A DNA stretch of 64,000 bases, taken from NCBI GenBank assembly GCA_024291935.2, contig CM044309.1:2418001-2482000 (forward strand). The letters run 5' to 3'. Made by a program: the position numbers and the translations under genes. Origin of the DNA: Okapia johnstoni (lineage: Eukaryota; Chordata; Mammalia; Artiodactyla; Giraffidae). This document shows positions 24,466 to 36,486 of this stretch, piece after piece. A model generated the notes under the pieces. That model had not been told where the DNA came from and made no database searches. It worked only from the letters and a program-made list of their open reading frames with translations. The stretch's first letter is position 1. Every line of letters begins with the position of its first letter.

Positions 24466-25384
24466 AAAAGAGAAATTAGAAATATTGAAATTAGAAGGCC
24501 TAGATAACACTATGCACCAATGTGAGACATATGAAAATTATATAACACACCATCCCAAAATAGCAGAATATATGTTCTTTTCCAGTTCCATATGACCATA
24601 TTCTGTACTTTAAAATTTATAGCAAGCTTGTATTCAATTCTTCTGTGCATGTATTAAAACTGAATTGAGTTCTCAAATCAATGATATAAGCTTTTAGCTG
24701 AATAAACTAAAAAGTAAGGTCTAATTAAATCCAAAACAATAAAATGATGGTTATAAGAGCAAATTTCAATGAAAGTGAAAAGAGAAAGCAATAGAGGCAA
24801 TCACTGAAATAAAAAAATGCTTTTTGAAAGAGTGATACACTTAATAAACCACTATTCAGAGTTATCAAGAAAAAAAGACACTATCAAAGTCATTAATAAA
24901 GAGAGGAAATATGTGCAGACTATACAAGTAATAAAAATATAAAATATGAATAAGATACTGGAAATGCCCATCAATAGATGAAGGAATAAAGATGTGTTGT
25001 GTTACAACGGAGAGCTAATCAGGCAAGAAGTTGAATGAAATCTTGTCATTTGCAACATCATGGATGGACCCACAGTGTATTATGTTAGGTGAAGTAAGTC
25101 AGGCGGAGAAAGACAAATACTGTCCCATTTCACTTACATGTGAAATCTAAATAAAAGCAAATGAATAAGCATACCAAAACAGAATTAAGTATACAAATAA
25201 AAAACAGGGGTTACCACAGGAGAGGAGTGTAGAGGGATGAGGGGAACAGGTGAGGGAGGTTTAGGGGTACACACTTCAAGCTACAGAATAAATGAGTCAA
25301 GGGTATGAAGCGCAAGGAAACTATTTTACCCTGGTTGTATAATTTATTTTCAAATATTGCTAATAATATTCTCTTATGATTCCT

Positions 25385-25870
25385 GTTATTTCTATAAGCT
25401 AGCACCAATGTTTCTTCTTTCCTCCTGAATTTTATTAATTTGAGTCTTCTCTGTCTCTTTTTTTGTGGTCAAACTAAATTTTGGTCCATTTTATTTATCT
25501 TTACAAAGGAGCCACGTGAACTTTTTTGACACTCTCTGTATTTTTAAAATTACTTATTTTGTTTATTTCTGTTCTTATCTTTGTTATTTCTGCTTTCCTT
25601 TTACTTAATTAGTTTTTTTCAAGATTTATACGGTGAATTTTAGTTATTGATTTAAAATATCACTTCCTTTTTAAGACAGATGTTTTCCACTACAAACTTT
25701 CATGCAAGCACAGTTTTAGCTGAACCCCAAAAGTCCTGGGGTGTTCTCTTTTCATTTTCATCTAGCTCAGCACTGTCACTACTTAACTTTTTTTATTTAA
25801 TTTTGAAAAAAAAGTAGTTTTGAGACGTATCAGTTAATATCCAGATATTCCCAGATATTCTGCCTTTTCA
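25385..25870 (-). mobile_element. old L1 LINE, ORF2 middle, antisense
   Basis: The plus strand carries antisense ORF2 text: 'TTTGAGTCTTCTCTGTCTC', 'AAAGGAGCCACGTGAAC', 'ACTACAAACTTTCATGCAAG' and 'TTTTAGCTGAACCCCAAAAG'. The orientation agrees with the antisense L1 at 20640-21775. Confidence 0.7.
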
Positions 25871-25921
25871 AGTTTATGGGTTTTATTTATTTATTTTAGT
25901 TAATAAAAGTGTAGGTGAAGA

Positions 25922-26346
25922 AAAGCTAGCTTAAAACTGAACATTCAAAAATTAAAGATCATGGCATTCAGTCCCATCACTTCATGGGAAGACGATGGAA
26001 ACAGTGACCGACTTTATTTTCTTGGGCTCCAAAATCACTGCAGATGGTGACTGCAGCCATGAAATTAAAAGACGTTTGCTCCTTGGAAGAAAATCTGTGA
26101 CCAACCTAGACAGCATATTAAAAAACAGAGACAATATTTTACTGACATAGGTCTGTCTGTATAGTCAAAGCTATGGTTTTTTCAGTAATCAAGTATGGGT
26201 GTGAGAGTTGGACTATAAAGAAAGCTGAGCATCATAGAATTGATGCTTTTAAACTGGTGTTGGAGAAGACTCTTGAGAGTCCTTTGGACTTCAAGGAGAT
26301 CAAACCAGTCAATCCAAAGTAAATGAACCCTGAATACTCATTGGAA
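25922..26346 (+). mobile_element. BovB LINE, left (sense) arm of an inverted pair
   Basis: Sense BovB from the LNIQKxKIMA codons through CTTGGGCTCCAAAATCACTG, GAGAGTTGGACTATAAAG and TTGGAGAAGACTCTTGAG to CTCATTGGAAG, where it stops without a 3' tail. A stop and frame shifts are present. It joins an antisense BovB piece at about 26346 with a few bases of possible overlap. Confidence 0.92.
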
Positions 26347-27089
26347 GCATCAATTCTTTGGCATTCAGCTTTCTTTATGGTCCGACTCTCACATCCATAC
26401 ATGACTACTGGAAAAACCATTGACTAGATGGACTGGATGCCATGATTTTAGTTTTTTTAATGTTGAGTTTTAAGCCAGCCTTTTCACTCTCCTCTTTCAC
26501 TTTCATCAAGAGGCTCTTTAGTTCCTCTTTGCTTTCTGACATAAGGGTGGTGTCATCTGCATATCTGAGGTTATTGATATTTCTCCTGGCAATCTTGATT
26601 CCAGCTTGTGCTTCATCCAGCCAGGCCTTTCATATGATGTACTCTGCATAGAAGTTAAATAAACAGGGTTTAAATATACAGCCTTGACATACTCCTTTCC
26701 CTATTTGGAACCAGTCTGTTGTTCCATGGCAGGTTCTAACTGTTGCTTTTTGACCTGCATACAGATTTCTCAGGAGCAGGTCAGGTGGTCTGGTATTCCC
26801 ATCTCTTTAAGAATTTTGCACTGTTTATCGTGATCCACACAGTCAAAGGCTTTGGTGTAGTCGATCAAGCAGAAGTAGATGTTTTTCTGGATCTCTTTTG
26901 CTTTGTTGATGATCCAGCAGATGTTGGCATTTGATCTCAGGTTCCTCTGCCTTTTCTAAATCCAGCTTGAATATCTGGAAGTTCTCGATTCACATACTAC
27001 TGAAGCCTCACTTGGAGAATTTTGAACATTACTTTGCTTGCGTGTGAGATGAGTGCAACTGTGTGACAGTCTGAACATTCTTTGGCATG
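26347..27089 (-). mobile_element. BovB LINE, right (antisense) arm with internal deletion
   Basis: Antisense BovB in two consecutive parts. 26347-26428 covers the [15 protein letters not shown] to QRIDA codons. 26429-27089 covers the region from KIMASG back through the YADD codons and DYTKAFDCVDH to the GNAKECS area. About 200 bases of consensus between the two parts are missing. The first part is an inverted copy of 26162-26248. Confidence 0.92.
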
Positions 27090-28160
27090 TTGGGCACAGT
27101 TGTTTTACTGTGTTGTTCAAGTTCGGTGTCTTTTTTGATTTCCTGCCAGTTTTTTTTACTCATTATTGAAAATAATTTATTGATGTCCTTGGCTAATATT
27201 ATCAAATTTTTCTTAGCTCCCTTTCATTCTATTAGTTTTGCTAATTTTTTTTATTACTATATCTTTTTATTGCTATTTTCTACTTGGTGAGACATTATTC
27301 TACTTTCCCTTCATACTGTGGACATGTTTTCCTTTAGTTCTCTAACCATGTATATAACAGCTGATTTAAATCTCTCAGTAAGTTTAACATCTGGTCTTTC
27401 TGAAGAGCAGTTTCTATTGCCTGCTTGTTTGCGTGTATTGTTCGTGCTTTCTTACGTCTACTTTTCTCCTGGGTTTTTGTTGGTAAGCAGGATATTAAGA
27501 ATAACGTAAATGTGGTGACTCTGGAAACAAGCTTTTTCTCGGGCTCGTGGTTTTCATTTATTTGTTGCTGCTATTACTATTTACTTGTTTAGAGACTTTA
27601 CTAGAATACTTCCATAGAGTGTGTTATTTCTCAGTGTGATCTCTGCAGTCTCTACTCAGCGCAGTCAGTACTAATTGGACAGAAATTTTCTTAAATTCTT
27701 TGACTCGATAAGCCTCCCGTCTTTTGAGCGGATGGTGGGAGAGGGGCACTGTGTTTGTGCAGGGACCTGCATTCATTGTTCCAGCAGGCATTTTACAACT
27801 GTGACTTTGGCCTCACTTTCCACTTGCGCATAGGCTTAAACTCAGCCAAAGGTGAGTAATGAGGCTTTCCTCAAGTCCGTCCTGAGCATGTGCACAAACC
27901 TGCGTATTTTTATGGTCTTATGAATTCAAGGAATATTATAAATATATTCCAAGCTTTCTACAAACATCTGACTCTCCTATGCTTTACTTACGATCGTTGG
28001 CCAGCCTCTTCTTAGCCCCAGATGATCTCACTTCTTCAGACAGCTGTGATTTTGAACGGTTGTCTCTGATTGTTTTTGAAAACTGACGGGGAAATAGAGT
28101 TTTTTCCCCAGACGTAACTCTAAATCAAATCAAATAAACGCAGGTTCTGAAAACAAAGCT
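27090..28160 (-). mobile_element. probable old L1-type 5' region, antisense
   Basis: Text such as 'AACATCTGGTCTTTCTGA', 'AGCAGTTTCTATTGCCTG', 'GTGGTGACTCTGGAAAC' and 'ACTAATTGGACAGAAATTTTC' follows the order of an antisense ancient L1 segment I know from other mammals. I am unsure whether that segment is 5' UTR and where it ends. Frames of 63-67 codons here lack motifs. Confidence 0.4.
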
Positions 28161-30454
28161 TTCATGGAGCTGCCAGATCAGTCATATATTGACAATCTGG
28201 AAATGCAAATTTGTGTGAATTTCAAACCCGTTTGTCCTCTCCTGTGGCTGTCAGGCTGTCTGTTTTCATAGTTATGAATGTTGAAAAGTATTAATTTTCA
28301 AGGCTGCCATGGATCTGGAGAGGAGGAAATGTTAGTCTCACAAATTTATAATTGTTCTTAGAGCAATTAACCCATTTTTCTCAACAAATCATTCTTAATC
28401 TGTGACAATTTTAGTTAGTTGCTAGGTTTCTTAAAAAGTTAATGTCAAAAGCTGTTGCCTATGTTTTTATTTTTATGCAGCAGCAATTTTAAAGAATATT
28501 TTCTCCACTATCTTCACTATCTTGGAAGTGTTTGTGCTCAAATAATTTTTGAATTATTTGAAAAAATTAATGGAAGCTTTTAAAATTGTGCTGGACAAGT
28601 TGGATATCTATGTGCATTAAAATTGATCTCTAATTAAACCACACATCACTTAGTTTTAGATAATAGATTCACTCAGTAAATAAATAATTTTGGTATTTGT
28701 GAAGATGGTAAATTTTACCTACTGAAACACAAAAGCTCTGAACTTTCTTCCTTTAACCATTTCTGATACTTTTCAAAATAAAGTGTTATCAAAAGTAGAA
28801 ACTAAACCATTGATAATCAATGAAGGCCTTTCATTCTTGAAGCACCTTGATATGTGTATTGCATACATTAATTTAATATTAAAATATTCTAGTTATATAG
28901 ACACCATTAGCTTCCTCACTTTATAAAGTGAGTTTGGAAATGTTATGTAAATAGTCAAAGTTCACAGAGCTAATAAGTTACTAGTTTAAAATAAAATATC
29001 TCATCTCGTATCAAGGTTTATGCACTGAAATGGTGTATGTTTCCTCATTAAAATTAATATTAACATATGTGTTCCCAGATTTAACATGTATGGGCAGTCC
29101 TTCTAATTATTTTTACTTTCCTGAGTGAGATTTGATCAAGCACTTATGCATTATCTATTAAAATAAAGAATATGCAGCTTTTTGAATTTCTAGAAGTACT
29201 ATCTAACCCTATAATTAGATTCTATTTTTCTGTAAAACAAACTGAGACAACGTTTTATCTAGTGGATAGTACTAGAAACTTAATTGGGTTATTTGAGAAA
29301 ATTGAGGATATTAGACAATTCCATCATTTGCTTACAAAGCATACAAACTGACAGCCTCTTCTTTAAAGAAAATGATTATGAATATAGGTCCGAAATTTCA
29401 AACCAGCACACATGAAAAGGCTACCTAACGGCGTTTTCACTGCTGCCTTTGCATAGAATCTAATAACTGAACTCACTAGATTGGAAGTGGAATGTATGAA
29501 GCAAAGACATTAGAAATAGGAAAGTATGAGATTTCCATAGGCCTGATTAGTAGAATGCGACGAATAGGATCAACCTTTTCATCCTTTTCATTTTATGACA
29601 GAAAATACATGTCAACATTAATTGACTGGCTCAGTATCGTTTTTATTAATCAGGGTCTTATAGTGATTATGCTTCTGAAGTGTTCATTTTCTTTAAATCA
29701 TAACTTCTGCCTTTTAACCTCTATCTGCTCATTATTGTCATTATGAGTGCAAGAAATCAATAGGTGACATCTAATGAGAGATCATAACATCTTGACTTCA
29801 CATACAGATCATTAAATTGGCTAACAAGTTTGCTGCATTTTTATGAAGGGGTCAGTTTTAAGGTCATTTCTCTTTTTTAATGTGAAAATCAAATGGAATT
29901 TGCCTTTTTATATAAGTGAGCAACCAGCATAGACAAGCACACTTAATTACAGATTTAATTGGTGTCTTTTTTGTAGCTACCATTTCTTTTATGTTGTTGC
30001 TATTTCAATTCCATGGAAGTGTTATTTTCATATTCTTTAACGCAGTATATCTTGTAACATTTTGTTCTTATATTATGTATGATGCCTGATATCATTTAAT
30101 ATATTATTTTTCTCATCAAATCAAATTAATTTCACATTTACATCTTACCCCCTTGAATATTTTAATGACCCCAGTTCTGATTAGCTTTTGCACCTGATTT
30201 AAATAAGTTAAAAAAATTTAATTCAGCTTTTGTACCCTCAGGACAAATTTCCTCTGTGTACGTTATGTATGTCTGGTAAGGATAAAGGCAAAGGGCTAGA
30301 AAATTATACTTAATTGATAAACAGAAACTGGTTTAATAAATTCAGATTTTAGTGTAATTATAGATATTTTATATTTTTATTGTATACCTTTTAAGATTTC
30401 AAACATGAGGAAACTTTCATGTGTAATCCATAATTGAATAGAATAAAAATAGCT
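28161..30454. other. unassigned AT-rich DNA, 2.3 kb
   Basis: Apart from a MIR-like fragment at 28865 I see neither genes nor nameable repeats. An 84-codon frame at 29492-29746 has no recognisable motif and average local composition; I do not call it a gene. Confidence 0.4.
28865..29015 (+). repeat. MIR-like fossil fragment
   Basis: The order 'AGCTTCCTCACTTTATAAAG', 'TTATGTAAATAGTCAAAG', 'TTCACAGAGCTAATAAGT' follows the conserved MIR core. It is decayed. Confidence 0.5.
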
Positions 30455-31235
30455 ATTCTCAAGATTGCTGGGAGAAATATCAATAACCTCAGATAAGCAA
30501 ATGATACCCTTTTAAGGGCAAAAAGTGAAGAGAAACTAAAGAATTTCTTGATGAAGCCAGGAAGAAAAAAAAAGAGTGAAAATGCTGGCATGAAACTCAA
30601 TATTAAAAAAAAACCACAAAACTAAGATTATGGCTTCCAGTCCCACCTCTTCATGGCAAATGGAAGGGGAGAAACTGATGGATTTTATTTTCTTGGGCTT
30701 CAAAGTCACTGCAGACAATGACTACAGCCATAACATTAAAAGATGCTTGCTCCTTGGAAGGAAAGTTATGACAAATGTAGACAGTGTATTAAAGAGCAAT
30801 TACTTCACTGACGAAAGTCCATATAGGCAAAGCTATGCTTTTTCCAGTATGTGGATCTGAGAGTTGGACCATACAGAAGGCTAAGCACTAAAGATTTGAT
30901 GCTTTCAAATTGTGGTGTTGGACAAGACTCCTGAGAGTCTCTTGGACTGCAAGGAGATCAGGAAGTCAACTTTGAATATTCATTGAAAGGACTGATGCTG
31001 AAGCTCCAGTACTTTGACCATGTGATGCAAAAAGCTGACTCATTGAAAAAGACCCTGATGCTGGAAAAGATTGAGGGCAGGAGGAGAAGGGGACGACAGA
31101 GGGTAGGATGGTTGGATGGCATCACTCACTCAATGGACGTGAGTTTGAATAAACTCTGGGAAACAGTGAACGACAGGGAAGCCTGCCATGCTTCAGTCCA
31201 CAGGGCTGCAAAATCTGGACATGACAGAGACTGAA
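30455..31235 (+). mobile_element. BovB LINE 3' part, old copy
   Basis: Sense BovB from the KIAGRNINNL codons (AAGATTGCTGGGAGAAATAT) to the tail GACTGAACAACT. The YADD codon block is destroyed: a stop replaces the Tyr codon region near 30495. Surviving frames are 30630-30860 and 30983-31234 ([19 protein letters not shown] onward). Two A-runs are inserted near 30565-30615. It is clearly older than the 0.5-kb copy. Confidence 0.93.
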
Positions 31236-31359
31236 CAACTGCTATTTTTATAACGTCTTGTGGAAGAACAGGTGATAATAATAATTATTTTTTCATCCAG
31301 GAGTATGATGTTTAGCAAGTCTAGAATGGTTTAATTTACCACAACTTGAAATTGTTTTG

Positions 31360-31416
31360 AGATTCCCTGTTGGCAGCCAGTAAAGAATCTATGTGCAATA
31401 TCGGAGACCTGGGTTT
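31360..31416 (+). mobile_element. Bov-tA SINE head fragment
   Basis: Only the tRNA-like head is present: TTCCCTGTTGGC, then AGTAAAGAATCTATGTGCAA and GAGACCTGGGTTTGAAA. The body and tail are absent. Confidence 0.75.
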
Positions 31417-33337
31417 GAAAATCTTTTTTATAGGCTCTTTAACATTACAACAGAAAAACTATGGTTCATATTGAATGCTAAAGCTTACTGGTAATTTGTG
31501 TCTGCATAGACTGTGGTGCTGAGGAAAGTTCTTACATCTTATATAAGTTTAATGGGCCATAGATTAATTAATATTTTGAGCACAGAGGAAGCAAAATCCA
31601 GTTCATGTATTATTAAATATTTGGGGAGCATATTCTCAAATAAATTACATCAGATGATTACCCTAGATAGAAACATCCAAATAGACAAATTATGTTTAAA
31701 AAATAATTCACACATAAAAGCAATGATGTTCTCTTTCCTATTTGATACACACAAATTACTGATAGATCACTATGTTGGCAGACCCTATAATACCACATTG
31801 ACACGTTTTTGCATTTGAAGAAATGTCAGATCCCCAGACTGAAAATAAGCCTGATAGGCATGATCCTTTCTTTTTCTCCATAGAGAACTGCATTTAAGCG
31901 ATCAAACCTCATCCATCTTTTGTTTCTATACCAGTGGAATGCATAGAAGGAGGCTACTTACCTGACCCCTGGGTTAAGCAAAGCCGTGATCTGCACACAG
32001 AGGCTCTCCTTGTGGATTTTTCAGACACGATAATTCATCAAATCACATGGCACTTACTTGTGAAAAATAATTAATTTCATAAAGACACTCTAACCTCGTA
32101 GTCTAAAGAAGAAGTATCTACTCGGCTATGATTCATTCTAAAGAGCTTAAAGTCAATTACACATATAAATTACTTAAAACAAGTTCTACTGGATCTAAAA
32201 CCTTGTAGATATCTGTTTCTAGAAATATGTTCCACTACAATTACTGTATTACTGTACAGTTTTATTTACTGATTCCACAAAAATTCCTCACTAAGAGACT
32301 GTAACTGAGAGGTAATTATAGAATCACATGTTAGGTCCTACTCCAAGTGTTCCAGTTAAAAAGTTCAGGTGATATAATTTAATATCACCACTAGGCTTAC
32401 CTTCCCATGTTATTACAACTAAAGAATACAGGTTGCAAGTTAAAGATTTTCTTTCCCATAAAATCTTAATTGTACACTACTGCCAAATTCCCTTTTAGAA
32501 AAATGTTTCAAAGAATAAAGAAAATAAAATTATATTCTCTATGAGGATTGCTGTTTACCAAACCAGTTAATACATTACCTTTCTCTGCAAATTTAAGGAA
32601 GCAAGATGGGCTCGGTGTTCTGCGTTTGTATTCATTCAGACTACTTGCTTTATCTCATTACTGCAGAGGCGTTCTTTCATATCAATCTTCCATTTACTTC
32701 ATATTGCTTTCCAATCTCTGGGGGAAACAAGTGCCCTACTTAAGGAGGCCAGTAAAAGCTAACGTATCAAGGGAATACAGATAGAAAGGGAGAGGAAAAA
32801 AGGAAAACTGTTTTTGTAAGGCCAGGGAATTAGGTACAGTTGGTAATAAATTGCATGACAAAATAATTTTTGAGATGCTTAAAATAGAATTGGAAAAAGA
32901 GAAAGTGTCACTAAAATATAATGAATCTTTAATTTAAAAAGACATGTATTTCATGCTTCTCAAGAGATTTCTCGTACATATAAATCCATACACTTTACAA
33001 ATATACTGATTGTTTCATTCACTTTTTCATTTTTTTGAGGTACATAGATAGTAGCAATTATAACAGGTGACTCCTCTATAGCACTGTTCATTGGTAGTTA
33101 ATCAAGTGAGTATCCGCACTATGTTACTTTTGATTTAGCCAATTATTTTATTAATAAAAATATGGCAAACCTTTATGTAAATAAAGTTGTGATTATCATA
33201 AAATTATTTTATGTAACATAGAAAATACAGTTGGTATAGAATCATCCTATATATGTGCTTTGGTTTGGGCACAATTCAATCTGAATGATACACATCTACT
33301 CATCCACTGTTCAGTTGCCTTTCCCTACTGCTGCCTC
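31417..33337. other. unassigned AT-rich DNA, 1.9 kb
   Basis: I recognise no gene or repeat. The 101-codon frame at 31513-31818 and the 78-codon frame at 32548-32784 show no known motif, and no splice or promoter context supports them. Confidence 0.4.
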
Positions 33338-33344
33338 GTCTTTA

Positions 33345-33573
33345 GGGCTCCCCAGGTGGTGCTAATGGTAAAGAACCCACCCGCCAAGGCAAGAGACGCG
33401 CGAGACACGGGTTCTATCCCTGGGATGAGAAGACGCCCTGGAGGAGGGCCTGGCAACTCCCTCCAGTGCTCTTGCCTAGAGAAGCCCACGGACAGAGGAG
33501 CCTGGTGGGCTACAGTCCATGGGGTCACAGAGTCAGACTCAGCTGAAGCAACTAGCACTCACACAGGCACCAG
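33345..33573 (+). mobile_element. Bov-tA SINE
   Basis: A full-length sense copy starting GGGCTCCCCAGGTGGTGC, with GGTTCTATCCCTGGG as B box region and ending with GACTCAGCTGAAGCAACTAG. A short direct repeat GTCTTTA at 33338-33344 and 33574-33580 is the likely target duplication. The 114-codon frame over it is the familiar SINE-derived peptide. Confidence 0.9.
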
Positions 33574-34581
33574 GTCTTTAAGCCATGCTTCTCACTTTTG
33601 CTAAAGTTACTGTCTCAAAAAAGAAACTGAGACAGGCAGAGGGATCAATATGGAAGAGCAGGAGGACCCTGAACTCACTCCCCCTTAGAGACACATCAAA
33701 ATGACAGCTTCAGATAGAACAGGCCTCGCTGAGAACCGTGTGCAGACCAGCAGAACCGCTCTTACACAAACAAGGCTGTAAAGCAAGATGCGTAAGAGGT
33801 CTGGTAGAAGGATAAACAGCGCAGTCAGGACCCAGAGCGCTAGCAGGGCATGTCCAAGGAGAGGGAAATGCCACAGGCTCAAGAGTTCTCCCTGGAGAGT
33901 AAGGGATTCGAGCCACACACTAAGCACCTCAGCACTGGGTTCAGTACCCAAATGTGAGTACCCTTAGCTGGTTAGAAACCAGAAGGTCTCCCAGAGGGCT
34001 GGAAGAGACTGAACCTCCGCTCTCAGAGAGCGTGCACAGATTTGCCTGGGTAGAGTCCCAGCAAGGAGGCAGCAGACTGAAAACTGCCCAATGCCCTGCA
34101 GGGCCCACCCCTGCACACCCCTCGATCGGCGCTGGCTTTCTGCTTCAGTCCTGTTCCTGCGCTGCTTTTCTCTAAAGCGGAAGCCACCACTGCCAGCAGC
34201 TATGCATGTACATGGAGCGAACTAAGGCAGCTTGGGCCCTGACCCTGCCTCCAGCAGGGCAGAGATGGCATTGCTAGAAGGCGTGCTTGTTCACTCTTAG
34301 GAAGGAACAGAAACAGCTCAGCGTTGCAACTCGACCGCTCGGCTTCTACTCAGCTCCTAACTAAGGCCCACGCACCACGGGAAAAGTACAACCAGCTCAG
34401 AATTGCAGTCCAAAAGCCTGGGGCCCTTGCCACACCCTCCCCTAAGGCAGAAACTGCTGCTGTACCAGGAAGAAGTCAAATCCCCTCAGGACCCCTGCTC
34501 CAGGACCTCAGGCCCGAGTCACTGTCAGGGCAGGGACTGACAATGAGCCCAAGAGTCCCTCCTCACACCTGGCAACGGTCA

Positions 34582-35022
34582 GCAGAGCACCCCAAAGGAA
34601 GGCTCAGCCCGACACGCGAACAGACCCCAAAGGAAGGCTCAGCCCGTGAACAGACCCCGAAGGAAGGCTCAGCCCGACACGCGAACAGACCCCGAAGGAA
34701 GGCCCAGCCCGGCACGCGAACAGACCCCGAAGGAAGGCCCAGCCCGTGAACAGACCCTGAAGGAAGGCCCAGCCCGACACGCGAACAGACCCCGAAGGAG
34801 GGCTCAGCCCGTGAACAGACCCCGAAGGAAGGCCCAGCCCGACACGCGAACAGACCCCGAAGGAAGGCTCAGCCCAGCACGCGAACAGACCCCGAAGGAA
34901 GGCCCAGCCCGACACGCGAACAGACCCCGAAGGAAGGCCCAGCCCGGCACGTGAACAGACCCCGAAGGAAGGCCCAGCCCGACACGCGAACAGACCCCGA
35001 AGGAAGGCTCAGCCCGACACGC
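34582..35022. repeat. CpG-rich minisatellite, 35/30-bp units
   Basis: After a partial leading unit come twelve units beginning at 34618, 34648, 34683, 34718, 34748, 34783, 34813, 34848, 34883, 34918, 34953 and 34988. Nine are 35 bases and three are 30 bases. The short form lacks five bases in the joint (CCCGTGAAC against CCCGACACGCGAAC). The core reads GAACAGACCCCGAAGGAAGG. Point variants (GGCTC or GGCCC, GACACGC, GGCACGC or AGCACGC) recur between units, which suggests block duplication or conversion. Stops are absent from several frames on both strands, giving misleading frames of 73-141 codons. Confidence 0.95.
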
Positions 35023-35262
35023 CAACCGATTGTATAGAGATGCTCCCTCCCAGTGACATGCCTTCAGGATCTAGAGAGGTAACAGTTTCACCTAATCTTT
35101 TTGTACCCCGTGTTTCTGGCTGGATATATAAAAATTATTATTTTTATATTTTCTAGCTTTTTTTTTTTTCTTTTTTGCTGAAGTTCTCAGTGTGTTTGTC
35201 TTTTCTTTCTCAAGCTGAGCTAACATTATTATTACTATTGCTTGAACTATTTATCAGGTAAT

Positions 35263-35530
35263 TTATGGAAGGTCTGATGCTGAAGCTGAAACTGCAATAC
35301 TTTGGCCACCTGATGCGAAGAACTAACTCACTGGAAAAGACCCTGATGCTGGGAAAGATTGAACGCGAGAGGAGAAGGGGGTGACAGAGTATGAGATGGC
35401 TGGATGGCATCACCGACTCAATGGACATGAGTTTGAGCAAACTCCAGGAGTTGGTGATGGACAGGGAGGCCTGTCATGCTGCAGTCCATGGGGTCGCAAA
35501 GAGTCAGATAGGACTGAATGACTGAACTGA
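35263..35530 (+). mobile_element. BovB/Bov-A 3' tail element
   Basis: A 5'-truncated sense BovB tail from GGAAGGTCTGATGCTGAAGC through GACCCTGATGCTGGGAAAG to GACTGAATGACTGAACTGAA. It lies in the 5' region of the old L1. The flanks (TAATTTAT and TAATTGTAT) give only a weak duplication. Confidence 0.92.
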
Positions 35531-36486
35531 ACTCATCTAATTGTATAGGGGAAAAAAAGAGAGACAGAGTTAAAATCAGAAAAATAGAGGAATGTGTTTC
35601 AAATGAATTAATAAGATAAAACCTCTAGAAAAAGTCCTACAAACAGAGATAAATACCTTACCTGATAAAGAGTTCAATCAATAGTATTAATAATGTTAAC
35701 TCAATTTGAGAAAGAAAAGACAAACACACTGATACTTCAGCAAAAAGAAAAGAAAACAAAAAACTAGAAAATATAAAAATTAATCAGTCAGAGATGAGGG
35801 ATACAAAAACTGAAATGAAAGATACACTAGAAGGAATTAATAGCTTTAAGTGATTACAGAGGAAAGCATAAGTTATCTGGAAGGTAGAATAGGGACATCA
35901 CCCAATCAGAACATCAAAAGCAGAACAGAGATGCTTAAAGTGAACATAAAGAACTTCATGGACAACATCAGGGGTACTAGCTTTCTCAACAGAGTGATGC
36001 AAAAAAGAGATGGAAGAAAGAAAAGAAAGAAAGGCAGAAAGAAGGAAAAGGGCAGAGACTATTTAATTAAATTATGGTTGAAGTCTTCCTAAACTTGAAG
36101 AATGGAACAGATATCCAGGTACAAGAACCACAGAATGATTCAAACAAGATGAGTCACTTGTGTGAGAGTAGACCCATACCAAGACATATCATAATTTAAA
36201 TGGCAGAAGTTAGAGATAAATAAGAGAATTTTGAAGGCCGTAAGTGAAAAATAAATAGTCAAAAGAAAGGGATCCCTTCCCCAATAGGAAAATCAGCTGA
36301 TTTTTTTCAGCAAAAAATTCAAAGACAAAAAGGAACAGCATGATGTACATTAAGTGTTAACAGCAAAAACTTACAATAAACATTACCAAGCAAGGTTACC
36401 AGTCAGAATTAAAGGAGAGATAATGAGCTTCCCAGACAAAAAACAAACAGACAAAAAATGAGTTAATCACAACCAAATCAATATTA

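Larger units (their letters stand above)
21920..25330 (+). mobile_element. old L1 LINE, 5' part to 3' UTR, internally deleted
   Basis: Homology runs in order along the plus strand. An ORF1-type region includes 'AAAAAATCCAAAGCATCA', 'GGGGTTATCAGACAAATA', and 'AATCTTGAAAGCATCCAGAG' near 23090. The ORF2 start follows ('AAATGGTAGACTCAAATC' near 23710), then more ORF2 with endonuclease-to-RT text to about 24910. An L1 3' UTR follows at 24955-25330 ('GATGGACCCACAGTGTATT', 'GTGAAGTAAGTCAGGCGGAG'). Most of the reverse transcriptase is deleted at about 24910-24955. Two SINE insertions interrupt it (22349-22568 and 24131-24465). No reading frame survives. Confidence 0.75.

Noticed and set aside
34324..34954. 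Long Pro/Arg/Lys-rich open frames on both strands over the minisatellite
   Set aside because: The lack of stops follows from unit composition. Frames exist on both strands, and no start context or homology supports translation.
34582..35022. CRISPR-like array of direct repeats
   Set aside because: Units are contiguous with no unique spacers, the host is a mammal, and the array is an ordinary minisatellite inside an L1 5' UTR.
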